From: Rhynochetos jubatus
Lineage: Eukaryota > Chordata > Aves > Eurypygiformes > Rhynochetidae
DNA length: 64,000 nt
NCBI GenBank assembly: GCA_027574665.1
Contig: CM050690.1
Span: forward strand, 34,504,357 to 34,568,356
Direction: 5' to 3'
In this document: one piece after another, positions 42,001-57,000 of the stretch
How the letters are laid out: each line of letters starts with the position of its first letter
How positions within the stretch are numbered: the stretch's first letter is position 1
Translations under genes and position numbers: made by a program
Notes under the pieces: generated by a model
What the model saw: only the letters and a program-made list of their open reading frames with translations
What the model was told of the DNA's origin: nothing
Database searches by the model: none

Positions 42001-45000
42001 TGATTTAACACTCAAAATCACTTTCATTTCACTTGCCTGTTTGCTTGCTGCAGTAACAAAAACATGCTGCTATATAAACCACAGACAAAAAGTCTGTCAA
42101 TGGACCTTCAAGAGGTTTTATCTGCATGCAAACCGACACAACCATCCCATAAACCAGCACATCAGATCAATTCTTAAATGCCTAGAAGTCTAATTTTAGT
42201 AAGAATTCAGAGTGATGTATTTGCCTTGCACAGAACTCCTTGCTGTTTTGACTTGTGCTTCGATAAGAACTTTGAGAAATTAAAGGCTCTCTTTACAACG
42301 ACAACAGTGTCTAAAGCAGGTGAGTAAATTACTTTTACAAAAGCATGAGCGGCACCACGTTTTTAAGACTACTCACCTTAAACTGCAAGTAGTGCACTGG
42401 GGGTGGTGTGATAACACTGTTGAACGGAGCAAACCTGTGCTCGTATCGAACTTGTTCACTATCCAGTTCAAACTTAGGTTTTCTTACTTTGCCATCCATG
42501 TCAAATGCAATCATTGTCTAAAAAGGAAAGGATAAATACAGTGAAAAGTGTTAGCTCTATGTCATATTTTGCTGTGAGCAAGAAGTTATGATTTAGGTAT
42601 AACTGGAAGGATAGAAAAATAATAGAGAATTTACCATAAGACATTATAAACTTAACTTCCAGTCCCACCAAAACCAAAGGCGGCATGCAACATATGCTCG
42701 ATTCTTACTACAAAGAAATTGAAGCCATCGTTCAGCAAGCACAAATAAATTACCTTGTACATCCCAGCACACATGTTTTGGTATGCTTGACTCATGGTGA
42801 TTTCTCTGCTGAGAGGGCGAACTGCAAATTTCACATAGAAATGGTTGTGGGTTGGTTTTTTTAATTCAACGTTAAGTACACACATTAATTTCAGATCAAA
42901 CTAGTTCTTTCAAATTTTCAGAAAGTTACATTATTCCCAAATGTATTTTGAAATACTGGAAGAAAACTGAAGCGTGGAAACCACAGACACGCATTTCTAC
43001 TCATCTGGCTCCCGATGACACAAAATATCTCAAGACACACTTAAGAGTCGCGTGAACACCACACTGCCGTCAGTGAAACAAACTGGTCCAGACAATAGAT
43101 TACCATATCCCTATACAACATTAAACAGTCCAGAATTTAAATGTTATAGCCAAGAGGTCTGTTTACTTAGTTCATGTGTTTTTTAAACTTCTAAGACTAT
43201 AAGGTTAAAGCATGTTTGTCATAATGAGAAAGATTTTTATCCTGACAATATTGCCCCTTACCTTCCAGTGTTTAACTAGCACCACATTGATCCACACTTG
43301 GCAACATTAAAAAAAGTATAAAACACAGCAGTAATTTTTCTGAATTTCTAGACACGGGCATTTAGTTGATAGGACCTTGAGCTGTTCATATCTAATTGTT
43401 TGTTCCCCTTGAAAAGACGACAAGGATAAACACACAAAAAAGAAGGAACAGCAAAGAACAAAAGTGACCCTCTGCACGATGTTTATTTGCAGCATTAATG
43501 CTAAGGTAAAACCAACATACCAATATCTTAGTAGCCACTTGGCATGGAAAAATCTGTATCAAACACTATTTAGACACTGGTTTTGGATGCCTCTTTGGTA
43601 GCAGGCTCACTTACAGGTCTGACTACAGTGCCAGACTGCTTCGGTATAGGGAGGAAGGGAAGTTCTCATTTTCCCTCATGCTCGCACGCTGGAGAAAGCA
43701 TGAGTTTCTAAGGGGCTTTTGCACAACGGTGCTAACACTGAACTGAAACAGGGCCATGCAACACCCTAAAATTAAGAAACATGCTTGAACCCTCTCTGAC
43801 ATGAAACAGGAATTACAGAAACACACTGAAAGTTTAGTGTTTTGAGTCTAGCTACAGTCACAAAAAATGTAATTCTGCAGGAATTATAGACTGTAGAAAG
43901 GCAGCATTTTTCAAAAGTACTTTCTCTGATCTGCTAATTACATCTCACAGAATCCAACACAACACACCTGGTGAAGCTGAGTTTTTCTGAAAGACCTATT
44001 TAAAAGTAAGTAAGAAAATAACTGAATGGGAAATTCATAGGCAGCGACTGACTTTTTTTAACTAAAAGGTGTTTTACATTCATAAACTTCAGGACATTTT
44101 TCCTATCCACATCAGTGCTGACTCTATAAATTCTGAATTTTAATTCTGCATGAAGGAGGGGGGGGAGTTTGAGTCGCAGCCTATACCTACGTACCTTTTT
44201 TCTTTTTCTTGGTTTTCTTGCTACTACGGCCTTTCTGTTGTTCCTCCATTATTCTCTCCTCTGCCATTTGAGAGCTGTCAGCGCGGCTCAGTGTTGACAT
44301 CAACCAGGCGTAGAGGAACTCCGACAGATACCTACAGTACAACCAGTATGTAGCGGTTACACACTACAGGGCAACACACGTTCAGTGTGCTCACGTCCTC
44401 ACTGAGTGCCAAGTTGTTTACTCAAAAACTCACAGTGAAGGACAACTTTTAGGGCAGTTAAAACTCTGTTTTCCATGGCTGAAATCAATAGATTAGTAGT
44501 GTTCTCTTTTATATATTTTTTTTAAACAAGACTGTAAAGATTTCAAGCACAGACAGCTCAAGGTATGCAAGTCTCTTATGAGTTTACTAAGTGAAGTCTA
44601 AGCTGCTTATTATTTTAAAACCCATGTAAGATTGATTTTTGTCTAGAACTCTTCCTTCCCCCCGCAAATTAATAATTTTAAAAAAGATAATATGTTAATA
44701 CCTTTTCTGCTTTTGTTAGGAATTACTGTTTGGAGAAACAAGGTTATTACTGATTTGTTTCAGGCATTAAAAAGCCATGAATTATTAATTAAGAGGCCAG
44801 GACCACAGGAACATGAAATCCACATGAAATTCTTCAAGATTCATGAGAAATCTTTAAGAATGCTGTAAGAGAGATTTCTTAGTAAGTGGAAGCAGGTCCA
44901 ATAAGTCTCTTGTCTGACTTCAGGTCAAAATTACTAGGGAAAAAAAGAGTAGAAATTACAGATCTGGAGCAAGCGAAGATGAAAGAATACTTCGTAAGAA

Positions 45001-48000
45001 GTCATATTTTGGAGAAATAATTACTGAGACAAAATTATGATTTTCATTTGCAAGTTTCCCCTCAGACGCTTCCTCTCTTTTTTGTTCTTCAATTACAGTA
45101 AAGAGATAAAGCAGCTGACCTGACAGTTCCAATTAAGAGTGACTTGCTTACAATGGTGGGGGGAAATACAGGCAGGTAAAAAATAGTGCCTTACAGAAAA
45201 CTTGGTATTACTTACTGAGGTATTATTTAAAGAGTATTACCGTGTTCTGGTAACTATCTGCAGTATGAGTTTTCTCATTTAATGATTAATCCACTAATGA
45301 AGCAGCATAGGAATCTAGTGAGATGCACTGAGATACAAGTCGTCTGAACCAGTCTAATCTCTCAGAAAGAAGGCTTACAACTGACCTAGTAACAGTTTAT
45401 TGGCAGCTTTACAGAAATGAAAACAAACAAACAAACAAAAACAACCCACAACCAAAAACCAACCAAACTCAAAATACCAAAGTACAGAATTACTTTAACA
45501 CGGGAAGGTTCAAAATCAAATTTTCAATGCTGAACCAAAAATGAACCATCTAAAATAATTTCTTTTGGACTAAGCCATCAACTATGAAAAATAATTAATG
45601 TGAATGGAAGTGGGGAAAAAAATATTTTGGTGCCATAGAGTGCAATAATTTTCACTAAAAGCAGCTCTCCAAGTATGCCCACAGAGTAACATTTTTACCT
45701 AGCCACCTTTCAGATTACAGTCACAACTTGGAACTCTGGAGATGTTTTTTAAAAATGCAAAGACTATTGACTAAAAGTCAACAAGACTATTGATCTTGGT
45801 ACTACAAAGGCAGAAAAGTGTAAGGGAAACTGCTTTCTTCCTGCATTCTCTCATCGGCCATTGCTATCAGAAGACACTGTCTTAAAAAGAGAGTGCATTA
45901 CACACTATTTAGTAAGTCCAGAAAAGAGGCCAACAGACCTTTTTTTCTCCACTTGTAATTTTATGAATAGTTAACTAAATATTGTGTTGAGCAAGCTTGA
46001 GATTAAAAAAATTCATAGTTGAAGTCCCTCTTTTAAATATTTGCAATTATAGCTCCGTGGGAGCACCCCTCCTCCAACAGCTGTCAATAAAGCATCCTCT
46101 TACCAATAGATGTAGTAATATTCATGCATACTGTAGAGTTCCAGCTCAAAGCCACTCAGAAGATACTGTATCATAATACGAAGGTTGTGATACAGGACCC
46201 AGGTGCCCAAACAAGCCAGATGTTGCCTTTGTGGTTCCTGCTTCAGTAGCATACTATGAAGTGCTGCATCCACTTTCTCTGCCTGTTGAAAAAGAAAGCA
46301 GAGTAACAGACAGGGCAGGAAGAACATTTGACAGAAACAGCATCCAAGTTTTGCCAGAAATAAAATCTTAACAAAATCTGAATACAAACTGGGTCAATAA
46401 AGCGATGCTCCAGATTAAAAGACAAGTATGTTTTTACAGGTATTGCCACCTCCACAGTCTAGAACTGTCAGAAAACTGGAAAGTTATTCCATAACCATAA
46501 GTAAATTCTGCTGCATGGAGAAAAAGTAATACAGCAATGACATTAGGGGTTTTAAAATTTAAAGTTTTAAAAAGTATTTATATATAGATTGTTAGCAGTG
46601 ACATGAGCACTGAAACTGAGGACCCAATACAAGCTGTTACTAATTTTGCTGTATTGACAAAAATAGGGTTTTCTTTAAAAAAACCCTCAAACTATCTACA
46701 TTGGAAATTTTAAAATTGTGTTATTTAAATTATATACATTAAATTTACAAGCTTAACATGCAAGTAACACACTGCAGCCCACCAGAGAAACTGAAATATT
46801 GCTAAGACCACATCACTCTGAAGAAGTAATTGTACAGAAGACATGAAGTCTCCCGCAGTTGGAATATTATCAGTAGTCCTGAATAAATCAATCCACATAA
46901 CCTGTTACAAAGTCAAAAAAACTGTGTCTCAGCTGCAGTACTGCAACAGACTCTCAACCAATCTTGAGTGAAGCAGGAGCACACAAAGTCTTCCCCCCGC
47001 CCCCAACTCCAAGTTCATTGACTGTTCTTAGCATGCATCTTGGAAAATATTTCATGCTTCTCACTGCTGAAGAAATACATTTCCAGCAAGTGAAAATACG
47101 CTTCTTCCTGACATCTTTCCCTCCCCATTTCTGAGGAATGTTCAAAATCAATTGGAACATGTATTTAAGCGTTTTTATGTAATTTACACATATTTTTTAC
47201 TACCGCTATAAAAATTTTGCAATTTACATCTTACACAGCTGTTAGACTGAATTTTCAAAGGTCTCTTCTAAACATAGCTCATCCATCTCTCCCTGGTTAC
47301 ACCTTCCAGGCTGACAGTTACAAGCAGGATAGAGACTACAAGCAGTGGAATTAACCACTACGTTACAGACATCAGAGCAGGTTTCCCCTAGGTGTACTTA
47401 CTGGACAAAGTGAATCTTAAAAAATGTAGTGTCTTTTTGTTCAACAGATGTAATAACAGAAAGTCTTTGGATGCATCCTACAGACTTGCTGGGCTGCATT
47501 TTAGGAATCCTTCCCCTAAAGATATTAGGAAAAACCTAGAAGTTGTTTCATTCAACCAGGATCTAATACCATCTTCTCCACTCCGGTAGGAAGATACCTG
47601 GAAAGAAAGGTTTGCTGGCCTGCTGCCTAGGACATTACCTCATCCTGAAGGGTGGCAAATTCCTCAAGAATGTGACCCAGTTTATCCCTCTGACGAGCTC
47701 TATTGTGTCCATGGATTTGAATCAGACTGCAAAATGGCTGAAAGACACAAACAGTACTTTTAAATTTTAAACACAACTTTTGAAGCTACAGGAGGAGTAC
47801 TATGATGTCTATTTAGGGACCTGTTTCATACATCCGTATGAGGAAGTGGCTCCCTATGGAGTACAAGCTAGCAGGCAAGCAAGCCCTGTGGAGTGATGCA
47901 AGAGCCCATTTCTCTGTACACAAGTCAACATGAGATTGAGCAAGCATCCTTTAGGAATCTGGTCAGAACAGAATGCGTGGAGTAAGAGCGGTATTTCTTA

Positions 48001-51000
48001 TCCTTAAACCCCTGTGCCCAGGTGGCCAAGAACGCCAATGACATCCTGGCCTGCATCAGGAACAGTGTGGCCAGCAGGACTAGGGAAGAGATTGTCCCCC
48101 CATACTGGGCACTGGTGAGGCCACACCTCAAACCCTGTGTTCAGTTTTGGGCCCCTCACTGCAAGAAAGACATTGAGGTGCTGGAGCGTGTCCAGAGAAG
48201 GGCAACAGAGCTGGGGAAGGGTCTGGAGTACAAATCCTGTGAGGAGCGGCTGAGGTAGCTGGGGGTGTTCAGCCTGGAGAAGAGGAGGCTGAGGGGAGAC
48301 CTGATCGCTCTCTCCAGCTACTTGAAAGGAGGTTGCAGAGAGGTGGGGGTTGGCCTCTTCTCCCAAGTAAGAAGTGACAGGACAAGAGTAAACAGATTCT
48401 AAAAAGGTTGTCAGGCACTGGAATGTGCTCTCCAGGGGGGTGGTTGAGGTACCATCCCTGGAGGTATTTAAAAGTAGTGTTTAGGGACATGGTTTAGGGT
48501 AGGCTTGGCAGTGTTAGGTTAACAGCTGGACTCTGATCTTACGTGTCTTTTCCAACCTAAACATTTCTACAATTTTCTTAGATTTTCACTGTGATGCATT
48601 TAATTACAGAATCTTTTAAAACAATTTTTAAAATTTTTTAACTGGAGAGAACGTAATGACAGTTTTGTTTTTACTAGTGCCATGCATTTGCTTTGTTACA
48701 TGAAATTACCCTGCAAAGAGGTAGCAGGTGCAGATTTCTAATGAAGTGAAATGTTAGTGAAAAATCTGGAATTATAATACAGGAAACAAACAGCAATAAT
48801 TACACTGGCTTTTTAAAAAGCATTACCATTTTAAGATGGCTAACTCCTGCAATTTTGCCTTCATGTCAGGTGTCTAAAAAAAAGGTCTCCTTTACAAATG
48901 TAAGCAAATCTTGAAAGTGCTCATGTACGCATAAACACGCTTTAATTGAAATGAACACCTACCCGAACACAATGTGTCACAAAGGAATCAATGTAGTCCT
49001 TCGCCTGGTGGTTATTATAAAGACAACACCTAAAAGGGGAATATGCAAGTAAACATGGATGTTGACAAATATCACCAACCTATGTAACACCAAATTAAAA
49101 AAGAAACAGAGTGTAGCAACAGCAACTGACTCCTTCAGACATAAGCACTAATAAGTACACAATGTATACGTTCTTTTAATGTCTGTCCTTACTTTTGTAA
49201 GCAGAAATATTTTTTCATCAGTCATGTAAACACATGCAAGTAAACTCAAGATCCACTTACTTTGGAGAAAGTACTGGAGGACTGACAAAAGATCTTAAAG
49301 CATCTTTTACCATGTCTTGCATGAGGTGAGTGCCAAACACTTTCTTGTTATCTACCAGAAAAGTTGTCTGAAAGCGGAAATGTCATTTTTAGAAACATGT
49401 TTTAACTTAAATTAATGCTTTAGAAATCACTAATGGAAAGCTCTTACAGTACCTATATTGTATCAGAAACATGTAAGATTGCTTTAAGAATTAATGGTTC
49501 AGCTAGGTACAAGGTTACAGACTCAGAAAGAGAGGCGTTTTAAGATCTGACGCTTTTGTGGTATTCCCATGACACAAAATACACCTCTATTACTTGCATA
49601 ATACAACGACACATGCAGAATTATTTTATTTCTCGGACTATAAAGATGATTAATCAGACAGATGCTTCTGAAGATTAATATAAAATAGGTTATGTGATTT
49701 CCCTGGAGGCAGATAAAGGTAGATCTTCGGACTAATGAGGACTTTTTCTCTACCCCTAGAGATATCCCTGCTTTCCTCTGTCATGTCTGATGTCCACTCC
49801 ACTTTCCTCCACAAATGCTGCATCCCTTTCTTACGTGGTTCTTCAGCAGTTTGAAAAAAAGCTCTGCTATCAGGCACCCGCAGGGATTGCACAAACATGT
49901 GTAATGGAAAGTCACAACACACGCACTGTGAAAACATTTTGTCAGTGGTTACATTCCAATAGCTCTATATGTGGTTCCACTGGGATCAAATGTAAAGCAG
50001 CTCTGACATCGAGGGACACCCTATTCAAGCCAAAATCTCCTATAAGGAAGTGTATTTTACTCTGCATAAAGGAATATATAATACACTTCCAAAGTAAGTG
50101 ACGCAGTGAGAAGAAAAGCAGTAGTCTGTTCGTCCCTACCCATCAGTTCTACTGTTGTATCAATAGAAGCAGTTTATACATGAAATTCAGTCCAGACACA
50201 GAGGATGAATACAAAAAACCAATCCCAGACTGAGGCAGCACACAGAGAACAGCATAAAAATGAGTGCATAGGCCCAGCTTTATGGCAAAGCAAAAATTTT
50301 AACACTGTTTTAATTAGCACGTACCAACATGATCTTAACAACAGTATTTTAAAATGTTTTCTAAAAAATTAAAACAGAACATAAGCCTCCATATGCCCAA
50401 TACATAAGTAGCTCCAGAAAAAATGTTACCACTTATATATTAAAGTGATAGGCAAATAATTTATATGTTTGAAACAAAAACATTAATCCACATTTATAGT
50501 GAAAGCGGAAGTATTGTATTCAAAGTCATAGATTAGGACTTGCCTGTAACAGGGATCTTGAAAGAACACAAGGTGATTGCTCACTAAACTCACAGAAAAA
50601 ATCCTGATTTACATTTAGGAAAAAAAGACAAAGCAGGTTAATATGCCTATTTTTAAATATATATACACACACGCACATTTGTATACACACATGCATTTCC
50701 ATTTTTATATATACACGTACATGTACAATTGTATTAATACACCTCTATTTTGTATACACAAACACACATACATACAGTCAGCATAGCTTAACAAATTTTA
50801 AGTAAGCGTGAATAATTTCAACAAAACAGAACACTATGAAAGTAAAATTAATTTTTTTTTCTGCAATTACTTGTTATTTAACAGAACAAATTTTCTGAAT
50901 TACCTTCAGATGCAGCAATTAGAAGGTCGATAGTACAGAAAAAAGCTAATGCGAAACTGTTAAAATCACAGCACAACTGACCCAGGTATGTAACAAAACT

Positions 51001-54000
51001 ACAATGTTTAAAATGGTACCACATGCTTCATGAAAGCACTGCTTTAATTAATATAACAGGAAACAGAAAGACCAAATATTTGTGCTTGATCTTTGAACCG
51101 ATGTAACTGTGGCTCTCTTCCCAGTCAATGAACATGTGTATGGTAAAAAGCATCTCAAGCACTTAAATGCCTCCTAATAAACGTAGGCAGTAACTGAGAA
51201 TAACATCACTTATTCAGGAAAGAACACAAGCAGGCGCTTAACTTTACGCCTGTTTGGGGAATTATATGTTTAAACAAACATGTATTAAGTGCTCTCTTGT
51301 GTTATAGGCACATATGCAGAATACTGCTTACTGAATATGAAAAGAGTATGTATATATTTTTTTTTTCAAGTTACATGTTAGGATGCTACTTTTGGCTATA
51401 AATAAGAAATATTCATGCTTACCAGTATACAGTGCAAATTCGTTAAGTTGACTACTTCACATACAGTTTTTATTCGATCTATTAGTTTGGAAAAATAATT
51501 GACCATTTCTTCCCTTTTGATTATTTTTGCATATCGAGGGAAAGTTGGTGGTAGCAATCTCTGATTAACAAGGGGCTCAAAGCCCATCATAATCGGATGA
51601 TCTAATGGGGGGAGGGGGAGGAAGAGACAGAGAAAGAGAAGCTGCATATAAGCTGTGTTTTCAGAACTCACTTCACACTTGAAAGGATAACACAAATTAG
51701 CCAATAAGCCAAAATAAACCTTTTAACTGACAGTTAATTTCCAAAGACATTGACTACCCAACTGAGACAATGATTTCTATTTAAGAAACACCCAACCCCG
51801 CAACACCTCAGCATACACCTGTACAAACAGCGAGGTGGTGTTCCCTACTTCAAGGCAGCACATACACTGATTAGAAGTGCGATGCACTTAATCAAAAGTT
51901 CTCATTATCTCTGACCGCGAAGTATCAGTATTGCTTTCAGGAGAGCCATCACTCAGTGAACTAAAAATAAGATCAAACAATGAAAATCTGTAACAAGTAT
52001 TATTAGTTCAAAGTAAATAGTGATTTATTTTTTTTTAATGCACCTAGGTATTAAAGTTTATCAGACAGCATATTTACAAAAGGAAAAAAATAGTAAAATT
52101 TGACACATACCTCCTTTAGTGGTATCATTCTGTGCCTGGATACCATGATGCAATGAATTGTGGATGGCAGAAAGCAAGTCAGCTGCCTGAGTCATTAGTT
52201 TCTGAGCTTCTGCCACTGCACTCGTCTGAAAGGCAGGTAACAGTTATCTGCATTATGAACCACCATATTTTGACTATATAATTAATGCTAGTATCAGAGG
52301 AAAGAATGGTATTAGGATTCTAATGTTTGTAAACCACTAGTTCTCAAAAAAAAAAAATCAACATGTTTGTGCAATAAAGGGTTCTTTACATTTTACACAT
52401 CTATACATACATTTAATACTGTATTTTTTGCCGTATAACATAAGCCTTAATAATCATTGCAACTGAAAAGCCAGTATACACTACATTCAAGTCCTCTACT
52501 TTTGATTTTGGAGGACTGGGAATGGTGGAAATGGTTAAAAAAAATCCCACACAACTCTTCTGCCAAATGAGGCAGAACTCCAAGCTGCGAAGAGGGGAAA
52601 AAAAAAATCTGCTGTCAACAGAAAATGCAGAATTCTTGAGAATATAAATAAAACACAAACCACCAACTGAAAGGAAATCACTATATAATATCAGCATATA
52701 CCAGGTGTCTGTTAGAAATCTTGATTCATAATCTGCCAACATGCTGAATTTTCTGATGAATCCAAATTTTCCTATGAATCCAAATCTGTTAGCAATCTGG
52801 GTACCATATAAAATATCCCTCTGTAAAATCTAAAACCCTGTTTTAAAAATACTGGATTAATGTTCCCTGATGGAATTTCAAATATTTGAAATCTCAAGTC
52901 AAATTGAAACTTGACTTGTTTTAGAAAAAAAGATGCTCAAACCCCCTGAAGTTCTAACAGAAGCTGGACAAGATCCGTAGCACTGCATAATACGTGTTCA
53001 CATATTACAGCATCCATAACTCTACTAAAAGAATGAGCTGCTAAGCAGATCTAATTCAAGTCAACGTAGTTCACATTGTAAATAACTTACACTTTAAGTA
53101 ATCAGACTTTAGAGACACTAAGATAATCTGACTTTGTACAGATCATTAACTCAGAGCAGTTAACACAAACAGAATTTGGCTGTACATCAGTGCAGATGAC
53201 TGTTTGATTTCTGATGTAACTGAGAGTTATACTCAGAATGCAATTGTTCTCAACCACTCGACCACTTTTTTCTCAACACTGATGTCTCAGCGATACTTGC
53301 ACCTGACTTTCAATTTAAACAATGTCTTTTAAACTGTACAGTATACAGCTGCAAGAGCAAAATATGTGGGAAAGACGCCTTGCCTGTTATTTATTTATGA
53401 AAATTGCAATACACAGATATTTATCCTTGTATAAAGCTATTCAAACAAACAGCTCTGCCTTATGTGAAATGTGATTCTACCCCTCTGCCCTAAAACACGC
53501 AGTTCCTCCCCCACCTCCAACAACTGGGAAATCTTATATTCAAAAAAGTAGGCAAATTACAGGAAAAATACATTATATTCCTCTTCTCAGACCAAAGAAC
53601 TGTACATACAAATTTAGTATCATGGCAGGAAAAGCTAACAATTCCCTCAAAAACAAAACCCTGTCCAGTATCAGGTGACTCCACAGAAGGGGACTGAACC
53701 TGACAAAGAAAAGTTTTGCTCGTATATGTGAAGAGAGTAACCCAAATCGCATGAATATTTTCCTTTAAGTGTTCTAGAATGAATATTCTGTCTCTCTGCA
53801 AGGCCATAATAATGTCAGCTACTAGCCTTCCATGTGTTTTCTTTAAAAATATAAGAAAGCTGAATGGTTGCCACTGTAAGGCCTTACCAAACACTTGACC
53901 CAGAGCAACATTAGTTCACACATACAGAATAACTGCCTGACCTCAGACAGTGAAAAATTAGCATTTCCACAATGTGAACACAAACACCAAACAAACGTAC

Positions 54001-57000
54001 CTCTTTTTTGGTAAATGCTATTAGAACAGTCAGTAGTAAGCGGGTAAACTTGACTCTGCTGAACACAGCTAAACACTGTTGATGCTGTAATAAAAATACA
54101 AAGCAAATTACTATACAGTACACATTAAATTCTGAAATTTAATAAAAAAAACCTTTTATAGATCTATTGAAGTATGCTCTCTAGTCATAAAAACATGGTA
54201 TCTAGTATGACTCTGAAGAAAAGTTAACGAAAAGTAGAAGAAATCTACTGCTGTCAGAAAAGCACTAACACAAAAAACACTAAGATACTTTGGGTAAAGC
54301 ACAACCACTGGCTGTACAGCTATCTCCTGTGCAAATGACATTCGAATCTCAGCTTAAGGGAATGTATTATGCTTGCGTGGTAGTGGGGTTTAGTAGAAGA
54401 GGAGGGGGCCACAGGGGTGGCTCCTGTGAGAAGCTGCTAGAAGCTTCCCTTGGCTCCAAGCTGAACCCACCTCTGGCCATGGCTGAGCCAGTCAGGACCT
54501 CTCTGACTGGCATATTTGAAAGCAGAAAGTAAGAGAGGTGTAGAAGGAAAGAGTGGGATGTGGAAGAGACAACAGGACAGACAACCAGATACAGTGTGGA
54601 AATGCAGGAGGAGGTGCCCAGAGCAGAGGTTCCCTTCAGCCCGTGGTGAGAGGGCAGGCTGTGCCCCTGCAGCCATGGAGGGTCACAGGGGAGCAGAGAC
54701 CCCCTGCAGCCCGGAGAAGGCTCCACAACGGAGCAGTTAGCTGTGCCCGAAGAAGCCTGTGACTCTGTGGGAAGGCCGTGCTGGAGCAGCCTGCTCCTGA
54801 AGCATGGCACCCCACAGAAGGGACCCATGCTGGGGCAGTTCATGAAGAACTGCAGTCATGAACTCCACTAGACCAGGTTGCTCAAAGCCTCATCCAGCCT
54901 GGCCTTGAAGACAGCCAGGGATGGGGCATCCACAACTTCTGGCTGTCTTCAAGGCATTAGGATTAGGTTTTGAGCCTCCATGGGAAGGACTCATATTGGA
55001 GAAGTTGGTGGTGGACTGTCTCTCGTGGGAGGGACCCCATGCTGGAGCAAGGGCAGAGTGTGAGGAGTGTCCCCCTGCCGAGAGGGAAAGGCCAGCAGAG
55101 ACAACGTGTGATGGACTGACTGGGAAACTCCCACTGCCTGTCACCCTGCACTGCTGGCACGGAGGAAGCAGAGAAAATGGGAGCAAAGCTGAGCCCAGAA
55201 AGAAGGAGGGGTGGGGGAAGGTGTTTTTAAGATTTGTTTTGTCTCTCATTGCCCTGCTCTGATTTGACTGGTAACAAATTAAACTGATGCTTCTTCCCCA
55301 AATCAAGTCTGTTTTTCCCATGACCGTCACTGGTGAGTGATCCCTCCCCTGCCTTGACCCATGGACTGTCCTGATATTTTCTCCTCCCCATCCCACTGGA
55401 GAGAGGAGTGAGCGAGCAGCCCCATGGTCTTTGGTCGCCAGCTGGGCCTAAATCATGACAGTGAACAACCACTTACTATTAATTTGACTTTCTCTCCTTT
55501 TTGCTGAAGATCTACGTTAAAAATAATTTCTGAGCAAAGTAACATTACTGGGAAAGTAAACCCACATCCTTCTAAATCAACTACACCAACTACATCAATT
55601 ACCACTTGTTTTGGAAGAAGCTACACTGCTTCTACCTTCTCTCCTACCTTCTCCCTTGACAGTGAGGCTGCCAGCAGCCATAAAAGCTGCTGGGAAGAAA
55701 CTGAGGAAAGAAGGTACAAGGACAGACAAGACCACTTGTTTTGCTAATGGCTTTTTCTGCAGAGGCAGGTGCAGAAATGGCAGAATTGCAGCAGCAGCAC
55801 TGTTCTGCTGTTGAGATCAATCCAAATCTCTACCCCTTTCAAAGCATAAATGCCTACCTGCTAGCCTGAGATTTGCTCAGGGCCATGTTTATAGCAGTTC
55901 ACATATGACAGCAATAGCAACGCTGTTGACACATGTCTCACAAGCTGTTAACTACTGATTAAAATAATGATGTACTAATCCATGAAATCCAGAAAAAAAG
56001 TAAACAATTCATTACTTCAAGTTCAACTTCAGGATCTCTCTCTTCTCCTTGTCGACTTCGAGTGCTCTAAAAGGTAAAGGAAATTCAAATAATTAATTAA
56101 AAATTGCAAAGTGAAGCTGCTGCTAGAAATCCTTTTACCCTCCTGAGAACATCCATCTGTTAAATAACCTTAAAATCAGTTATCAAGTTCAAAACCTCTT
56201 AAGATATAATCTAGGTACATGAATGATCCAAGACTCTCCTATAGTAACGAGACCTATCTCAGTCCACTCTGCAAGGAAATTGTACAAACATTTTATATTG
56301 TAAATTGTGGTAATGGAAGATTAAGTGACTTCTTTAACATCACACAGTATATCTGCATAAAAGCCAGAATTTAAATACATACTCTGTGTTCCAACCCAGT
56401 GTTATTTGTCTTCTACACCATAATTCCACCTATTACTAGTGAAGCAACTAAAACAGCGTTTACAGAAGTCTGAAGACTTCAGCATCTTTAGCTAGAAAGC
56501 AAAGTACCAGCACACTACAGAAAATATTGTGGCAGTTCTTCAAAAAGACCCCAGAGTTTCACAATACAAAACTGCCACATTCTTCATAACCCAGCTTCCT
56601 CCCAAGTACCTATGTTAAGTACACTTGAAGTAAAACTGACATGGCAAACATGAGAAAAATACCTTCACTCGTCTTTGCATGTCATCTTCTACATCTTTCA
56701 GCATACCTGGAAAAGTCACAGGACACTTAAAAGCTGAGAAGCATTCCTAGGTACACCTACACCACTCAGAGGGAAAAGGTTTTGAGGGGAAACCAAGTTT
56801 TGAAGTGCTTTACATAGCCAATAGCTAAAGACTAGACAAAAAAATATTCTTTTGAGGGATGGTGAGGATGTCTTGCAACAACAGATAAATCAGAGTATAC
56901 ACTGACTGATGTAAAGCTGAAGCGTTCACAAGTTTTCTAAAAATGAACCAGTGGGAAGTTCAAGTATGTATTAAAAATACTGCATTGCGAGACTAATATA

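Larger units (their letters stand above)
54085..56015 (-). other. NAA35: NAA35 intron with a large LTR
   Basis: 1.9 kb, more than half of it the LTR at about 54363-55460. The remainder (55461-56015) has no recognised element. Confidence 0.88.

Noticed and set aside
47392..47589. 65-codon + strand frame bounded by TTCAACAG and CGG|GTAGGA
   Set aside because: Splice-like edges can arise by chance; it is antisense to an NAA35 intron and the peptide resembles nothing I know.
54363..54860. Open frames of 158 and 79 codons on the - strand
   Set aside because: They lie inside the LTR in antisense; no retroviral or host protein similarity is seen.
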